DNA from: Tigriopus japonicus
Taxonomy: Eukaryota; Arthropoda; Copepoda; Harpacticoida; Harpacticidae
Reading direction: 5' to 3'
Assembly (NCBI GenBank): GCA_010645155.1
Contig: CM021322.1
Location: forward strand, 2,598,417 to 2,662,416
DNA: 64,000 bases
Shown here in pieces: positions 1 to 15,429 of the stretch. A model generated the notes under the pieces. It searched no databases. It was not told the DNA's origin and saw only the letters and a program-made list of their open reading frames with translations. Both the position numbers and the translations under genes were made by a program. Position 1 is the first letter of the stretch; each line of letters begins with the position of its first letter.

Positions 1-5641
<5,641 letters not shown>

Positions 5642-5766
5642 CCGCTCTCCTCAGGTTGATGTGGTTGAAACCAGTACTTGGTCCTCAATCTGAATGGCAA
5701 GGACAAGTAATCATTGAATCATCATCAACTTTGTATTCCCCATCAAAATAATTATTGCTATTATTG

Positions 5767-5840
5767 CCACCACACCAACATCACCATCACCACCACCACC
5801 ATCATCATCATCATCATAATCATCATCGTCAACAACACCA
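5767..5840. repeat. CAC/CAT triplet repeat
   Basis: Imperfect CAC, CAT and CAA triplets run almost without break just after the SRPK stop codon. Read on the plus strand they would be His/Asn-rich, but they lie beyond the stop and look like 3' UTR simple sequence. Confidence 0.8.
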
Positions 5841-6130
5841 TCTTCAGCAACCACTAAGACTCCCTTAAACCATATTATAATTCTAATACCACATATACCA
5901 GTGATTTAAAAAGAAAGACGATCGTCTATGAAGTGCTCGTGAGATCCTTACCCCACCTTCTACGACAACTTGGATCAAATCGGCAAGGAACTAAGGCCAA
6001 CAATCAACCCCACCCAAAATTGGAACCGATGTGATGAAAGCGTCGCCGTCGTGACCTTGATCCTTATTACGACAACTGCAGACAAAGACTAGTACTACTA
6101 CTATACTATTACAACAACAACTACTACTAC

Positions 6131-6136
6131 AATAAA
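6131..6136 (+). terminator. Candidate SRPK polyadenylation signal AATAAA
   Basis: First canonical AATAAA downstream of the SRPK stop, 490 nt after it, inside a CTA/CAA triplet tract. A second one lies at 7328-7333. The choice is inference. Confidence 0.35.
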
Positions 6137-6317
6137 ACCACGATGACGACGACGATAAAGAGAAGTAGAAGACAAAGAAGAAGAAGAAAAAAGAAAGCCG
6201 GACAATTAGTCATAATTGCGAGCAAACACCCACCCATATCCAGCAAGCACCTCACTCAACCAATTAGTGCTAATATCATCACAACCTAGCACGCTATCAC
6301 CATCATCGTGAATATTC

Positions 6318-6339
6318 AGTGAGTGAGTGAGTGAGAGAG
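6318..6339. repeat. (GTGA)n microsatellite
   Basis: Four to five tandem GTGA units followed by GAGAGAG in the region downstream of SRPK. Confidence 0.8.
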
Positions 6340-7333
6340 TATGTTGCCCACCAAATTCTGATAATCATGAATTTCATCCATTTCCAAGCACAATAATCTG
6401 TTCGTTCAATCAAGAAGTCAGTAAAGGAAAAAATAACGACCCAATAGTAAATACACATTTGCTCTCCCCAGGTCCGTACTCTCATCTACTTTCACTTCAA
6501 AGTCTCGATCGTCCTTCTTTCTCGAATAACAAGATCATCGGCAGTATGTCTGTCGGCCACGTGATATTTCCCCCACAATGATCCTCTTCCTCCCATGGCC
6601 TTTTTGGTCTTGACTTCTGAGAGAGGACTTTGTAGCTTCGAGCGAACACACTCAAATGAACACACATAAACACACTTAAGCGAAGCTTCTGGCTCTGATT
6701 AGTTCATACCATATTCACTCTAGTACTACAACAAATACCTACTACTCTTAATACAGTATAAGGAAAAAAGCGAGAATGTGTGACCTTTTTGTTTTGGCTT
6801 GAACTGCTCCATATCAGCATCACTTGGTTTGTTTATCGTAGACACTATTGGAAACATTGAACAATAACGATCCCAAATTTTTGATCTTGTCAGCGAAACC
6901 CTAGATTTGATGACTTGAGTAAAAATGATTACATTATTGATAGACCTTGATTTCGATTTTGCCTCAATTTCAACCCCAATCTCCGCCCATAACAGACACC
7001 CACCCACCATGTTCACGCCCAGTTCAACTTGACTTTGTTCCTCAGTTGTAAACTCTTGTTCGCTGTTCGCCATTTGTCGTTCGTTTGTTCCCCGATCATT
7101 TGCCAAACCTCACACAGTAGTACATTAGCTTGTTTGGGTGGATCCTGGTCTCTCTATCTCTCTGGCCTTGATTCATCCCAGATTATTATTGGCCTTGACA
7201 ACAAAAGCAAAAGTTTGCTTTACTTTTCGCCGAATTGAACAACGAGGGAAGAAGCTTCTCTTTGCTAGAAACTCTCGCTTCTTCAAGGACGAAGATGATA
7301 TGATTATAAGAATAATAACAAAACGATAATAAA

Positions 7334-10300
7334 AACTACAACATGTATTCTTTTGATTCGTGACATAATGACTCCAAAAATCTTACTCTTGCGTGAGGGA
7401 AAGAATTATAATCGTGAAAAAAAGAGATCCAAAGAAAGGTCAATTTTTCATACCATCCCAAATGGCCTTCATTCAAACAAACTTTAGGCTTCTGATGTGT
7501 CGAAAAGATATGATTCATTGACTCATTCATTAAGGACTTTGGAAAAAGGAAAATGAATGGAAAGAGGGGGGATAGCGTTTATACCTCAGTTTCTTGGAGC
7601 ATTTCTTATTTTCTGGTCAGATTTGGTCCATAAGGAACCATAAAGGACAAAATGTCTGTTAACTAACGACGAGCAACCTGCTTCAAATCATCGCATAGCT
7701 TTCAAAATCTTTTAGTCATATTTTCATGTTTTCATTCCCATAAAATAACAAAAAGGCAAATGAACCCTAAATTGGCGGGGAAAAAGCGGGAAGAATCTAA
7801 CCTCAAAAAACAATCTCCAAATACAAACTTCCTATTTCCATCCACAAACAGGCAAAGATTATTCTCGACCTTTTTAGTTTTAGGAAGAGGCTATTAAAGC
7901 CCAGATACTTTACTAAAAGGGTCTCCAGAGTGTTTTTCAACACGAAATATTACTGAAGTCTCATCGTTATCGTGCCAGATTGTGTCAACTACGTTCTATC
8001 GTGCCCAAAGTAATTTATAGAATGGGCGTTGCGTCGATTTTTACATGTGCAACCTTTGCAACGCTCAAAAGCGCGTATTCACATTAAAGAACACGGGGAA
8101 GCCCACCTGTGAAGCGGGTCTGTTAGTTATGAACCATTCAGATATGCCACGCAAATCATCAATAATCCTTGAATTGCTCATTGAATCCCGAATAGACCTG
8201 TTTCAATGCGAGGAGAGTACGAGGGGTAATTCGGCAGATTTGAGCTCCTTAACCATCCTTACTGTTAGTTCTAAATGGATTCCCACTACCTACCCAAATG
8301 TCGTCTCATGCTATTTATGCTTAATTGTAATATGCAAAGTGATTTATTTGGCGCAAGTTTTAATTGCGGGTTTTCAAACAGGTTCGTGTAAAGGGTCTTA
8401 AGTCGGGATCAGTAATGGCCACAGAACACCCACACATACCCTTCAATGAGGTAATCGGCAAATTTGTGATCTTTTTCTAAAAGTTAGCAGAATCACTTAA
8501 ATTACATTAGAGACTCATCTTGCTATGGATGAGAAGTTCTTTGAGGGTAATTTACGAAATTATTTTGTTTTAGTTTTGATAGGTCTAACTCTTGAGCTAA
8601 CAGGGGTGAAGGTAGAACTTCATACTGGAGTTAACTTTTTACTTGACTTTTAAGTTTTTGCTCCGTTTTTGCGCCAAAACAAACTTCAGGGTTTTATATA
8701 TTTTATTTTAGACGCAATCTGTCGGATCTTTCCAAGAAAATCTCAGTTTCGCCATTTTTTAAGGGACAATAAATTGGACAAAATCAGTTAAAGAAAAATG
8801 AAGGGAAAATTTACATTTACCGTTTTTCTAATATTTGAAACGGACAAAAAGTGGTTTTTATTGCTCTAATGTCTGTTTTAATAAAAATCATCGTTGCTTG
8901 CAATAAAATGGAATTTGTAAATGTGAAAAATTAGTGATGCATTTTCAAGAGACACGTACAGTATTTGGATATGTGGCTTCTGATACGAAAATTCTGTTTT
9001 TTTACAAATCGGACTTCGAAAAATTTTCATAACGACATCAAAGTGTCAAGAAAAGAAATGTCAGTTTTTTGCTCATTCTATTTATCTATTTATAAAAAGG
9101 CTTTGAACCCAAAATGATCAATATATGAAACTCGGTCTCTGCCCATATAACTTAAAAAACCTGTCAAAAAACTTTAGGCTCACCATTAACCAAGTTCTTA
9201 AAGCAAATACGGTCCTCTGCAAGCTAAATTGAAATGATGGCTTTGAATCTAGCGTGAATTGAAGGTAAATTTTTTACAGCTTTATCCTGACTTTGTTTCA
9301 ATATTGATCCACTGCATTGGTTTGCAGGTTTGATGAAATTTGTATTTATTGTTGTCAGCTCAAAAAATGCATCGAAACGTTGCGTCAAAGCTCCTCTCGT
9401 ACTTCGCAAAGAATTTTGGTTCCTATCATTATGAGTGATCAAAGATGAGCTCCTTTTCATTCTGCTGAGGAAATGATCCCGACTAATGAAAAACTATCCC
9501 AATTTGAAGTACATGGCGAAAATGAGCTTCGAAACAAATGGACTGAATTTGCGCCTTTTGTTAGACCCCAATTTAGAGAAGTTGGCGAGCTTTGCTCTAA
9601 TGACTTTGGAACGGATGATCTCTGGATCGATTATTGATTGACAATTCCCGTTGGTATATGACGACCGATCTGATCTTCATTTTTATACTTAGTCTGAGTG
9701 ATATTTTAGCACGGGTTTCGACACATAGATCCTGAATTTTATCGGATATTGCAAATTTGATCCTTCAGAACGGCCAGCAAGCGTTTCAGATTCCAATCAA
9801 TGTCCATTTAAAAGCCATTCATCATCTCATCTTAACAAGATTTTTATCTCCTCCGCTTTGCGTTTCATATCCGGATAGTCGATAGAGATTTGGCAACTTG
9901 TGGAATCCAAATGCATTCCTGTTTGAGGGTTGAAAAATCCGTATCAAAACATGTTTTTTCGCAAACTTGGCACAAGAACAAACTATTCTTCTGAAGCGTT
10001 CCATTGAACAAAAGGAGACGACGTACATACTTGCACATTTTGCCATAGAGCACTTGTGACCGTGAACTTCATTTGACATTAGACTTTGGCAATAAACGCA
10101 TTTTCGGGAGTTTATTGCAATTTCATGAGATGTCAATCTTCGAAATGAAGTGGAATCGTGAATGTTTTTGGCGGGCTGATTTGATTTCAAAAGAACAAGT
10201 TTTCTTACTTTAACCTAATTTAACCTTGTTTAGTTCTTCCTATAGAAGAGAACAAAATATACATTAGTTGTTTAGAGTGAACATCTGAAAAATAATGAAT

Positions 10301-10355
10301 AAACAAGTAATTACTTCATTTTTCTTGGAATAGCCAAATGACGTCAATAGACTTA
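7334..10355. other. Intergenic, no supported gene
   Basis: AT-rich DNA with only short open frames. The longest (118 codons at 8045-8401 plus strand, 122 at 9822-10190 minus strand) lack recognisable domains or splice context. The minus-strand one contains several Cys pairs and is discussed as a possible relic among the findings. Confidence 0.5.
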
Positions 10356-10545
10356 AGGAAGCCAGAGTGGCCGCGCGTACTAATGCGTTCTTAGAAGAGC
10401 CGAGTGTAAGTGCTTCCCTAGACGGCGTAGGTTCGAATCCTGTTGGGGTCGGATTGAAGCTGTCGGGAGAAATCCTTAAATTTACAGGGAATCGCATTCC
10501 TTGTAGCGGTACTAAAAAATCCGCAAAAAAAAGAAGAAAAAAGAC
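10356..10545 (+). mobile_element. tRNA-derived SINE-like element
   Basis: A canonical RNA polymerase III B box, GGTTCGAATCC, sits at 10430-10440. About 63 nt upstream is an A-box-like segment starting GTGGCCGCGCG (from 10367), a spacing that suits a Leu/Ser-type tRNA with a long variable arm. The 5' acceptor-like bases do not pair with the sequence after the T arm, so this is not a functional tRNA. A ~60-nt unrelated body follows and then an A-rich tail at about 10524-10542. Head, body and A-tail together are SINE architecture. No clear target-site duplication was found, so the ends are approximate. Confidence 0.6.
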
Positions 10546-11938
10546 ACTCTCTTTATTGGCGGGTTTCGTTAAGTGTCATTTAAGTATCATATTTTTTTTC
10601 TTTTTCCTGATGATAGCTTTTGTACCAAACTGAAATCCACCTTTAAGATGTTTATAACTTTGATTCAAGAGTTTGCAAAATGAGCGAAGGGCACAACAAT
10701 GTGTTATGTGCTGTTTTTTGCTAGACCCTCTTTGTCCATATCCTACACAAGGATCATTATCCCATTTCTTCCGTCGCATCCTGTTGTAATAAACAAATAA
10801 ATCTTTTACCAAACAACTTTGACAAACCATTCAAAACCCTTCAAATACATTAGATAAATCGCTATCAAGCACATGCATTTGCAACACCGTAATATGCATC
10901 ACTACAACATCCCTACAAGAGAAGAAGACCCTTGTGCTAGTCAGATTCACATGGCAGATTCGGGCTTCCAACATTGTCTCGAAGTCAAATTTGCTGGACG
11001 TCTCGGAAAGAAACGAACCAGGAACCTGTTTTTTGCACATTGGTCAAGGAAGGACAGAGGTTCCCTTAGCAATATTCAATGATTAGTTGAATTTAGCAAT
11101 GAGCATCCATCCGAGTGCACCGTTGCAACCCAAATAGTCATTCAAATGAGCTGTCAAAAAATCCAATCAGCGGAACTGACAAACTACTCAAGGATTTGAA
11201 AACCCGCTAAAAGTCTGGAAGACATTTTGAAAGATTGGCAGGGAATCTCTAAAGGCAAAGAAAGACAAAAAAAACTTAATGTTTCAGCACCCTCGAGGTG
11301 TTCACATCATTTTTTATGTCATTTCAAAAACATAAACTTTGCTTGCTTCATAGGGAGACAATTATGAGACTTGTCAGCGGGATGCAATTTTATAGTGTAT
11401 GAGTGATAACTCGTTTGAGATGACACTTGTCTTTGAAGACAAGGTGATAAAATGGGACTCCAAGGAGGTGCCTTCGAATTGACCATATTCAAATCGTATT
11501 TCATTCATGTGCAAATGAGGATCACACTCAAAGTGCATCTGGTCGCATCTGGACGATAACAAAAACGTTTTGCGAATTGCACTTTGCCGGCAACTCATTG
11601 GAGTATTGTTCTGAACGTTACCCGTTTTGATGTAAAGAGAACATATGGCCCAAAATTAATCATGGGCAATGAGCACTGTTAGACAAACTTTCAGAGGTTG
11701 GCACTGGAGATGGTTGAGAGGTGAGCTGAGGATTAATGGGGAAACCATTGGCTAAACCAAAGATATGAGAGTCATTCCAAGAATTTGAAGCTCCTTTTTT
11801 AAAGGGAAATTTCGAAGTAAAAGACCTTTTCCAAAAGCATCGCGAGACTTACAAAATTAAATTTAAAATTCCCTTCAAGTGGAAACAAAAAGAGTTTCCC
11901 ATTAAATCTGCCGTCCAAATTCGAAAAATGATCATAAC
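10546..11938. other. Intergenic, no supported gene
   Basis: Only short frames without domain features or splice context. I see no repeats of note in it. Confidence 0.45.
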
Positions 11939-11940
11939 TA

Positions 11941-12341
11941 GGGCCCGGAAACAATTTTTTTTTATATATAAAATATTTGAAAAATATTCCTCCACTTTTC
12001 CTCGATCTTTTAAATATTTTGGCTGTATCAAGGAAAAAATAAATATTAAACATTCACAATCAAAACTAGTCATATACAAAAAAGCTGCTCCATTATTGAG
12101 GCAAACTAAATTTATATTGTTTAAATCAATTACATTTCAAGTTGGCCCCCAAAAACGGCCAAATGCATCAATTTCACCAGACAAATTTGGAAAATCGGTG
12201 CACACAGACAAAAATACCAAAAAAATGGCCTTGTCAAAAAAAATATTTCTTAAATATCCGGTTTTTCCAAATATTTTGGGCTTTTGAAGAAAATATATAT
12301 TGGATATTTTGTCACTTTTTTGCAAATATTTTTCCGGGCCA
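11941..12341. mobile_element. AT-rich TA-flanked inverted-repeat element (MITE-like)
   Basis: The left end reads GGGCCCGGAAA (11941-11951). The right end, read on the minus strand, is TGGCCCGGAAA (ending at 12341). Each is flanked by a TA dinucleotide (11939-11940 and 12342-12343), as expected for Tc1/mariner-type target duplication. The interior is AT-rich with many AAATATTT motifs on both strands, so the two halves resemble each other imperfectly in inverted orientation. There is no transposase frame. Only about 10 bp of the terminal repeat is convincing. Confidence 0.4.
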
Positions 12342-12757
12342 TAATGTTTGTTGTTGTTAATGCACACATTCCATAATGTATATGTGCCAAATATGTATTT
12401 ATAACTGATTCTTAAAAATCGAATTCTTAAGCGCTTCAGAATGTGTGGAAATGGTAGACAATTTCTTTTGAAATCAGAAATTTTGTCATGCATCACATTT
12501 TTCTTCAGAGAAGTATGAAAACTTGTCAATTTACTTAATTCAAGTGGACACAAATGTTCTTTTATGCTCTGAAAAATAATTCATCGTTCAAGTGTTCCTA
12601 AATGGATCGATTCCTTTCGGTTATGTTAAGCGATGAAGAGACTGCGTCGTTTTTTCCTATCACTCATTCACAGATCCTGCGGAAATCCCTCAATGAAAAG
12701 GAAGAACGATACGCTTGTTTGAAAGACAAATTATAGAGATATATTAAACAGTTTTCT
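12342..12757. other. Region 3' of the vWA gene
   Basis: AT-rich, non-coding. It should contain the 3' UTR of the minus-strand vWA gene. I see no canonical minus-strand AATAAA close to the stop. Confidence 0.4.
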
Positions 12758-13684
12758 TTATAGACAATTAGACTCCTCGAAGGTTTCAACACTCGATAGG
12801 AAGAAGTCAGCACCAACTTCGGAGATGAAGAATACTTCATCCGCGACTTGGTCATAAACTGGCAAGCTGGGATCACCCGGACGTCCCTCATAAATGGGGG
12901 TCAGGACAATGTAGACCTGTTGTTGTTTCAAGTTCTTCAACTCGACGATCTTGTTCTTCAAGTTCAGGTCTTTAGAGCCATTGTCCGTGAAGACCACTAT
13001 AAGGGATCGTTCCGGTGATTGAATGAGAGCTTCGAGGAGTCCCTGCATAAGTCGTTCCTTTGAGTCTCGCCCTCCATCGTAGGATTCAAACTCCAGAGAG
13101 ATGATCTCCTGTTTGAACTGGATCACATCTTGGGTCTCTGGCTTTGCGTCTACGTTGAGTCGAGGATCGGGTCCAAAGTCATTGAAGGTCACCAATTGGT
13201 ATCGTGGGATGTTGGCGTCGATCTCTTGAATCCGTTCCACCACCCGTTGGGTCAGGTTGAAGATGGAGAACTTGTCGGGCTTCACGGATTTGGTTGTGTC
13301 CACGACGAACGTTAGCGGGGGATTGATGACACCGTCATTGGTCACTTGGGTGGACACGGGACAATCGCGACAATTGCAACTGACGCATTTATTCGTGCCA
13401 CCCCCACAGTCTTCATCCGTGTTGCAAGTGCAACCTTCAGGGAATTGGGAGTTCCGGTCGTCGGCGAAGGGATCGGGACAGGGCTCTTGAGGGAGTCTCT
13501 TGGCCAAAGCCTCTGGATTGGCCAGACACACACGTTGGAAAATGCACAGATTCCCCGTGAGCTGGTCTTCTTCCGCATTGGTGAAGTCCAAGTCATACTG
13601 CTGAATCTGTGCCAATTGACCTTGAGCGTGGAGTACCACAAGGACTACGCTTAGCGCCAATCCCAAGTTACTCGAGGATCTCAT
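12758..13684 (-). CDS. Secreted von Willebrand factor A domain protein
   Basis: Intact single-exon frame of 308 residues with an ATG start and TAA stop. Residues 1-22 are a signal peptide (hydrophobic core LALSVVLVVLHA). Residues 47-108 are Cys-rich (ten Cys, including CTCNTDEDC and CVSCNCRDC) and probably disulfide-bonded. Residues about 123-300 form a vWA domain resembling the hemicentin-type vWA: strand 1 ends in a MIDAS-like motif D129-T-T-K-S133, GGRDSKERLMQGLLEAL (204-220) matches the GGD.pE..l.gi segment, and VVFTDNGSKD (230-239) is the late strand with its acidic residue. vWA domains mediate extracellular protein-protein binding, often dependent on a metal ion; the partner here is unknown. 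No transmembrane segment follows the signal peptide. Its lack of introns differs from the split SRPK and serpin genes. Confidence 0.85.
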   Translation of the reverse strand: MRSSSNLGLALSVVLVVLHAQGQLAQIQQYDLDFTNAEEDQLTGNLCIFQRVCLANPEALAKRLPQEPCPDPFADDRNSQFPEGCTCNTDEDCGGGTNKCVSCNCRDCPVSTQVTNDGVINPPLTFVVDTTKSVKPDKFSIFNLTQRVVERIQEIDANIPRYQLVTFNDFGPDPRLNVDAKPETQDVIQFKQEIISLEFESYDGGRDSKERLMQGLLEALIQSPERSLIVVFTDNGSKDLNLKNKIVELKNLKQQQVYIVLTPIYEGRPGDPSLPVYDQVADEVFFISEVGADFFLSSVETFEESNCL

Positions 13685-15383
13685 TGTTCCAAAGAGGTGA
13701 GTGTCTATCTATGAACTTGAGCAGAGAGAAAAGTGTGGAGGAAACCTTATTGAGAGATGTTTCCACGCTGCTGTCCCATTCGCGACTGATGATCTCAAGA
13801 GAGATACCGTGAAGGTATATCCGAACGCCATATTGAACCTGTTGTCCTGGGAGGAAGGCTATTGGAGTGAGTGCTATGGTGTTGCCCCCCGAGGCTTGAC
13901 CCCACGCTTGAGCGTTCATCACATTCCTGGGCTGAGGTATGTAGTACATGTACTCTGTACGCCTTGGTATGCAAGTTATTTGCGCTTCAATCCAGAACAC
14001 GGCAGGAGATCATCTTTGGTACGGAATGGAAGCGTCACTCACTCTTCTTCAAGCTCGCATGAACGCCATCGTACAAAACCGTAAGACAGCTCTGACGCTT
14101 TTCATGATCCACGATCCGAACAAAAGTAGCATCCAGTCGGTTAATGGAGATGGCGTGGATGGGATTGGATTGGAAAAGGTGACTCACTGAACCCACTGAT
14201 GGTGGAAATCATTTTGACATGGTTAATAATCAAAACCAACTAAATCATAATCCATTTGACATTCTTTGAGAACGAATATGGCACTCACGCAAAATCCGTA
14301 ACATGATGGATTTTTTCACTTGAATTGGATTCAGGGGTAAATGCCCCCTTTGTCTACGTGACTCAATTACACGGTGATTAAGGCATAAGCTTCTTTATCT
14401 GACTTATATCGAATCCCCGTGGTTTTTGATCAAGATCTTGGGGGAAAGTGTCGCAAAGTATAAAAAAGAAGATACTTTTGTCAATGTTGTTAGTTACATA
14501 AATGAGTTTGAGAAATGATCGGATGGTATATCTTATGACTGTGCTCGACCCTGATTGATTTGAAAGCAAAAGGATGATTATTTAAGTCCTCTTTAGGGAC
14601 CTAATAGCAGGGTAAAGCACGATTAATGTTTGAGTCGAAGCCCCTAGCATTTTGAGCTATTCATCCATTCGTCGTCGATTTAACCAACCGCAAGAATGCA
14701 AGAATGAGACTTATGGTAATAATAGCAGCAATGCCCATCTTCAATGATGAATTGTCTTTGACGAACGTAGAGCGCACGACGTTCGACGTAGCCAATTGAT
14801 TCGATCCAAGTCAGTAAAAACACTTGTGCCTTTGTCCTAATTCGCCACACTACTTATGTATTAGCACTATCACTACTACTGCAAAGGGTAGCCGCTTATT
14901 ATAGATCCGAGGGAATACCGGGTAAGGCGAAAGGAATATATCAATTTTTAAATGGCTAGTCTAACAAAGTTTGAATAGAAAAATGTTTTTGTCTTTGTTT
15001 TGCAATCCCTTGCAGTAAAAAAAAGGAGGACCAATAATTGGGCTAAAATTGCAAAAATATTAAGAACAATTAAAAATTCCAACTTACTCTTCATTCCAAC
15101 TGAAAATTTGGACCCCACGACTTTTAGTTCTCAGATTTATGTTACTGGGTGCTTCAAAAGAAATGGAACACCTAATTATATCGTCTATAACCCGTGATCG
15201 AAATCATATATGAACCTCACCTTCATTGGATATGATTGGTCAAAGACTTGGCTTGAAGAGTCAGAAAAGGTGACATTTCTGAAAACAAAGCGTTTGTGAC
15301 TCTGACTTATTTCTCCCTTGTAAAATGTGACTGAAATCGAAAATAGGGAAACATAAAGGGAAAATAACCACATGTATCTAATT
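13685..15383. other. Upstream flank of the vWA gene, no supported gene
   Basis: It should hold the promoter of the minus-strand vWA gene, but no clear TATA/initiator combination was recognised. Overlapping short frames at 13668-14084 on both strands lack homology-like features. Confidence 0.4.
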
Positions 15384-15429
15384 AATTGTTATAACAATTG
15401 ATTGTTATTGGCAGATAACGTTATCTGCC
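15384..15429. repeat. Two adjacent perfect palindromes (16 bp and 20 bp)
   Basis: AATTGTTATAACAATT at 15384-15399 and GGCAGATAACGTTATCTGCC at 15410-15429 are each perfect self-complements, separated by 10 nt. They are directly visible; function is unknown. Confidence 0.9.

Larger units (their letters stand above)
5642..7333 (+). other. SRPK 3' UTR and downstream region, triplet-repeat rich
   Basis: After the SRPK stop the sequence is dominated by degenerate CAC/CAT/CAA/ACT triplets (about 5767-5840 and 6090-6190) and a GTGA run (6318-6339). No homologous coding frame is visible. Candidate polyadenylation hexamers AATAAA occur at 6131-6136 and 7328-7333; which one is used cannot be told from sequence. 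Confidence 0.45.

Noticed and set aside
8045..8401. 118-codon plus-strand frame
   Set aside because: No domain or splice evidence; flanks are AT-rich intergenic DNA.
13668..14084. Overlapping frames on both strands upstream of the vWA gene
   Set aside because: Neither shows a family signature; this is more likely 5' flank or UTR.
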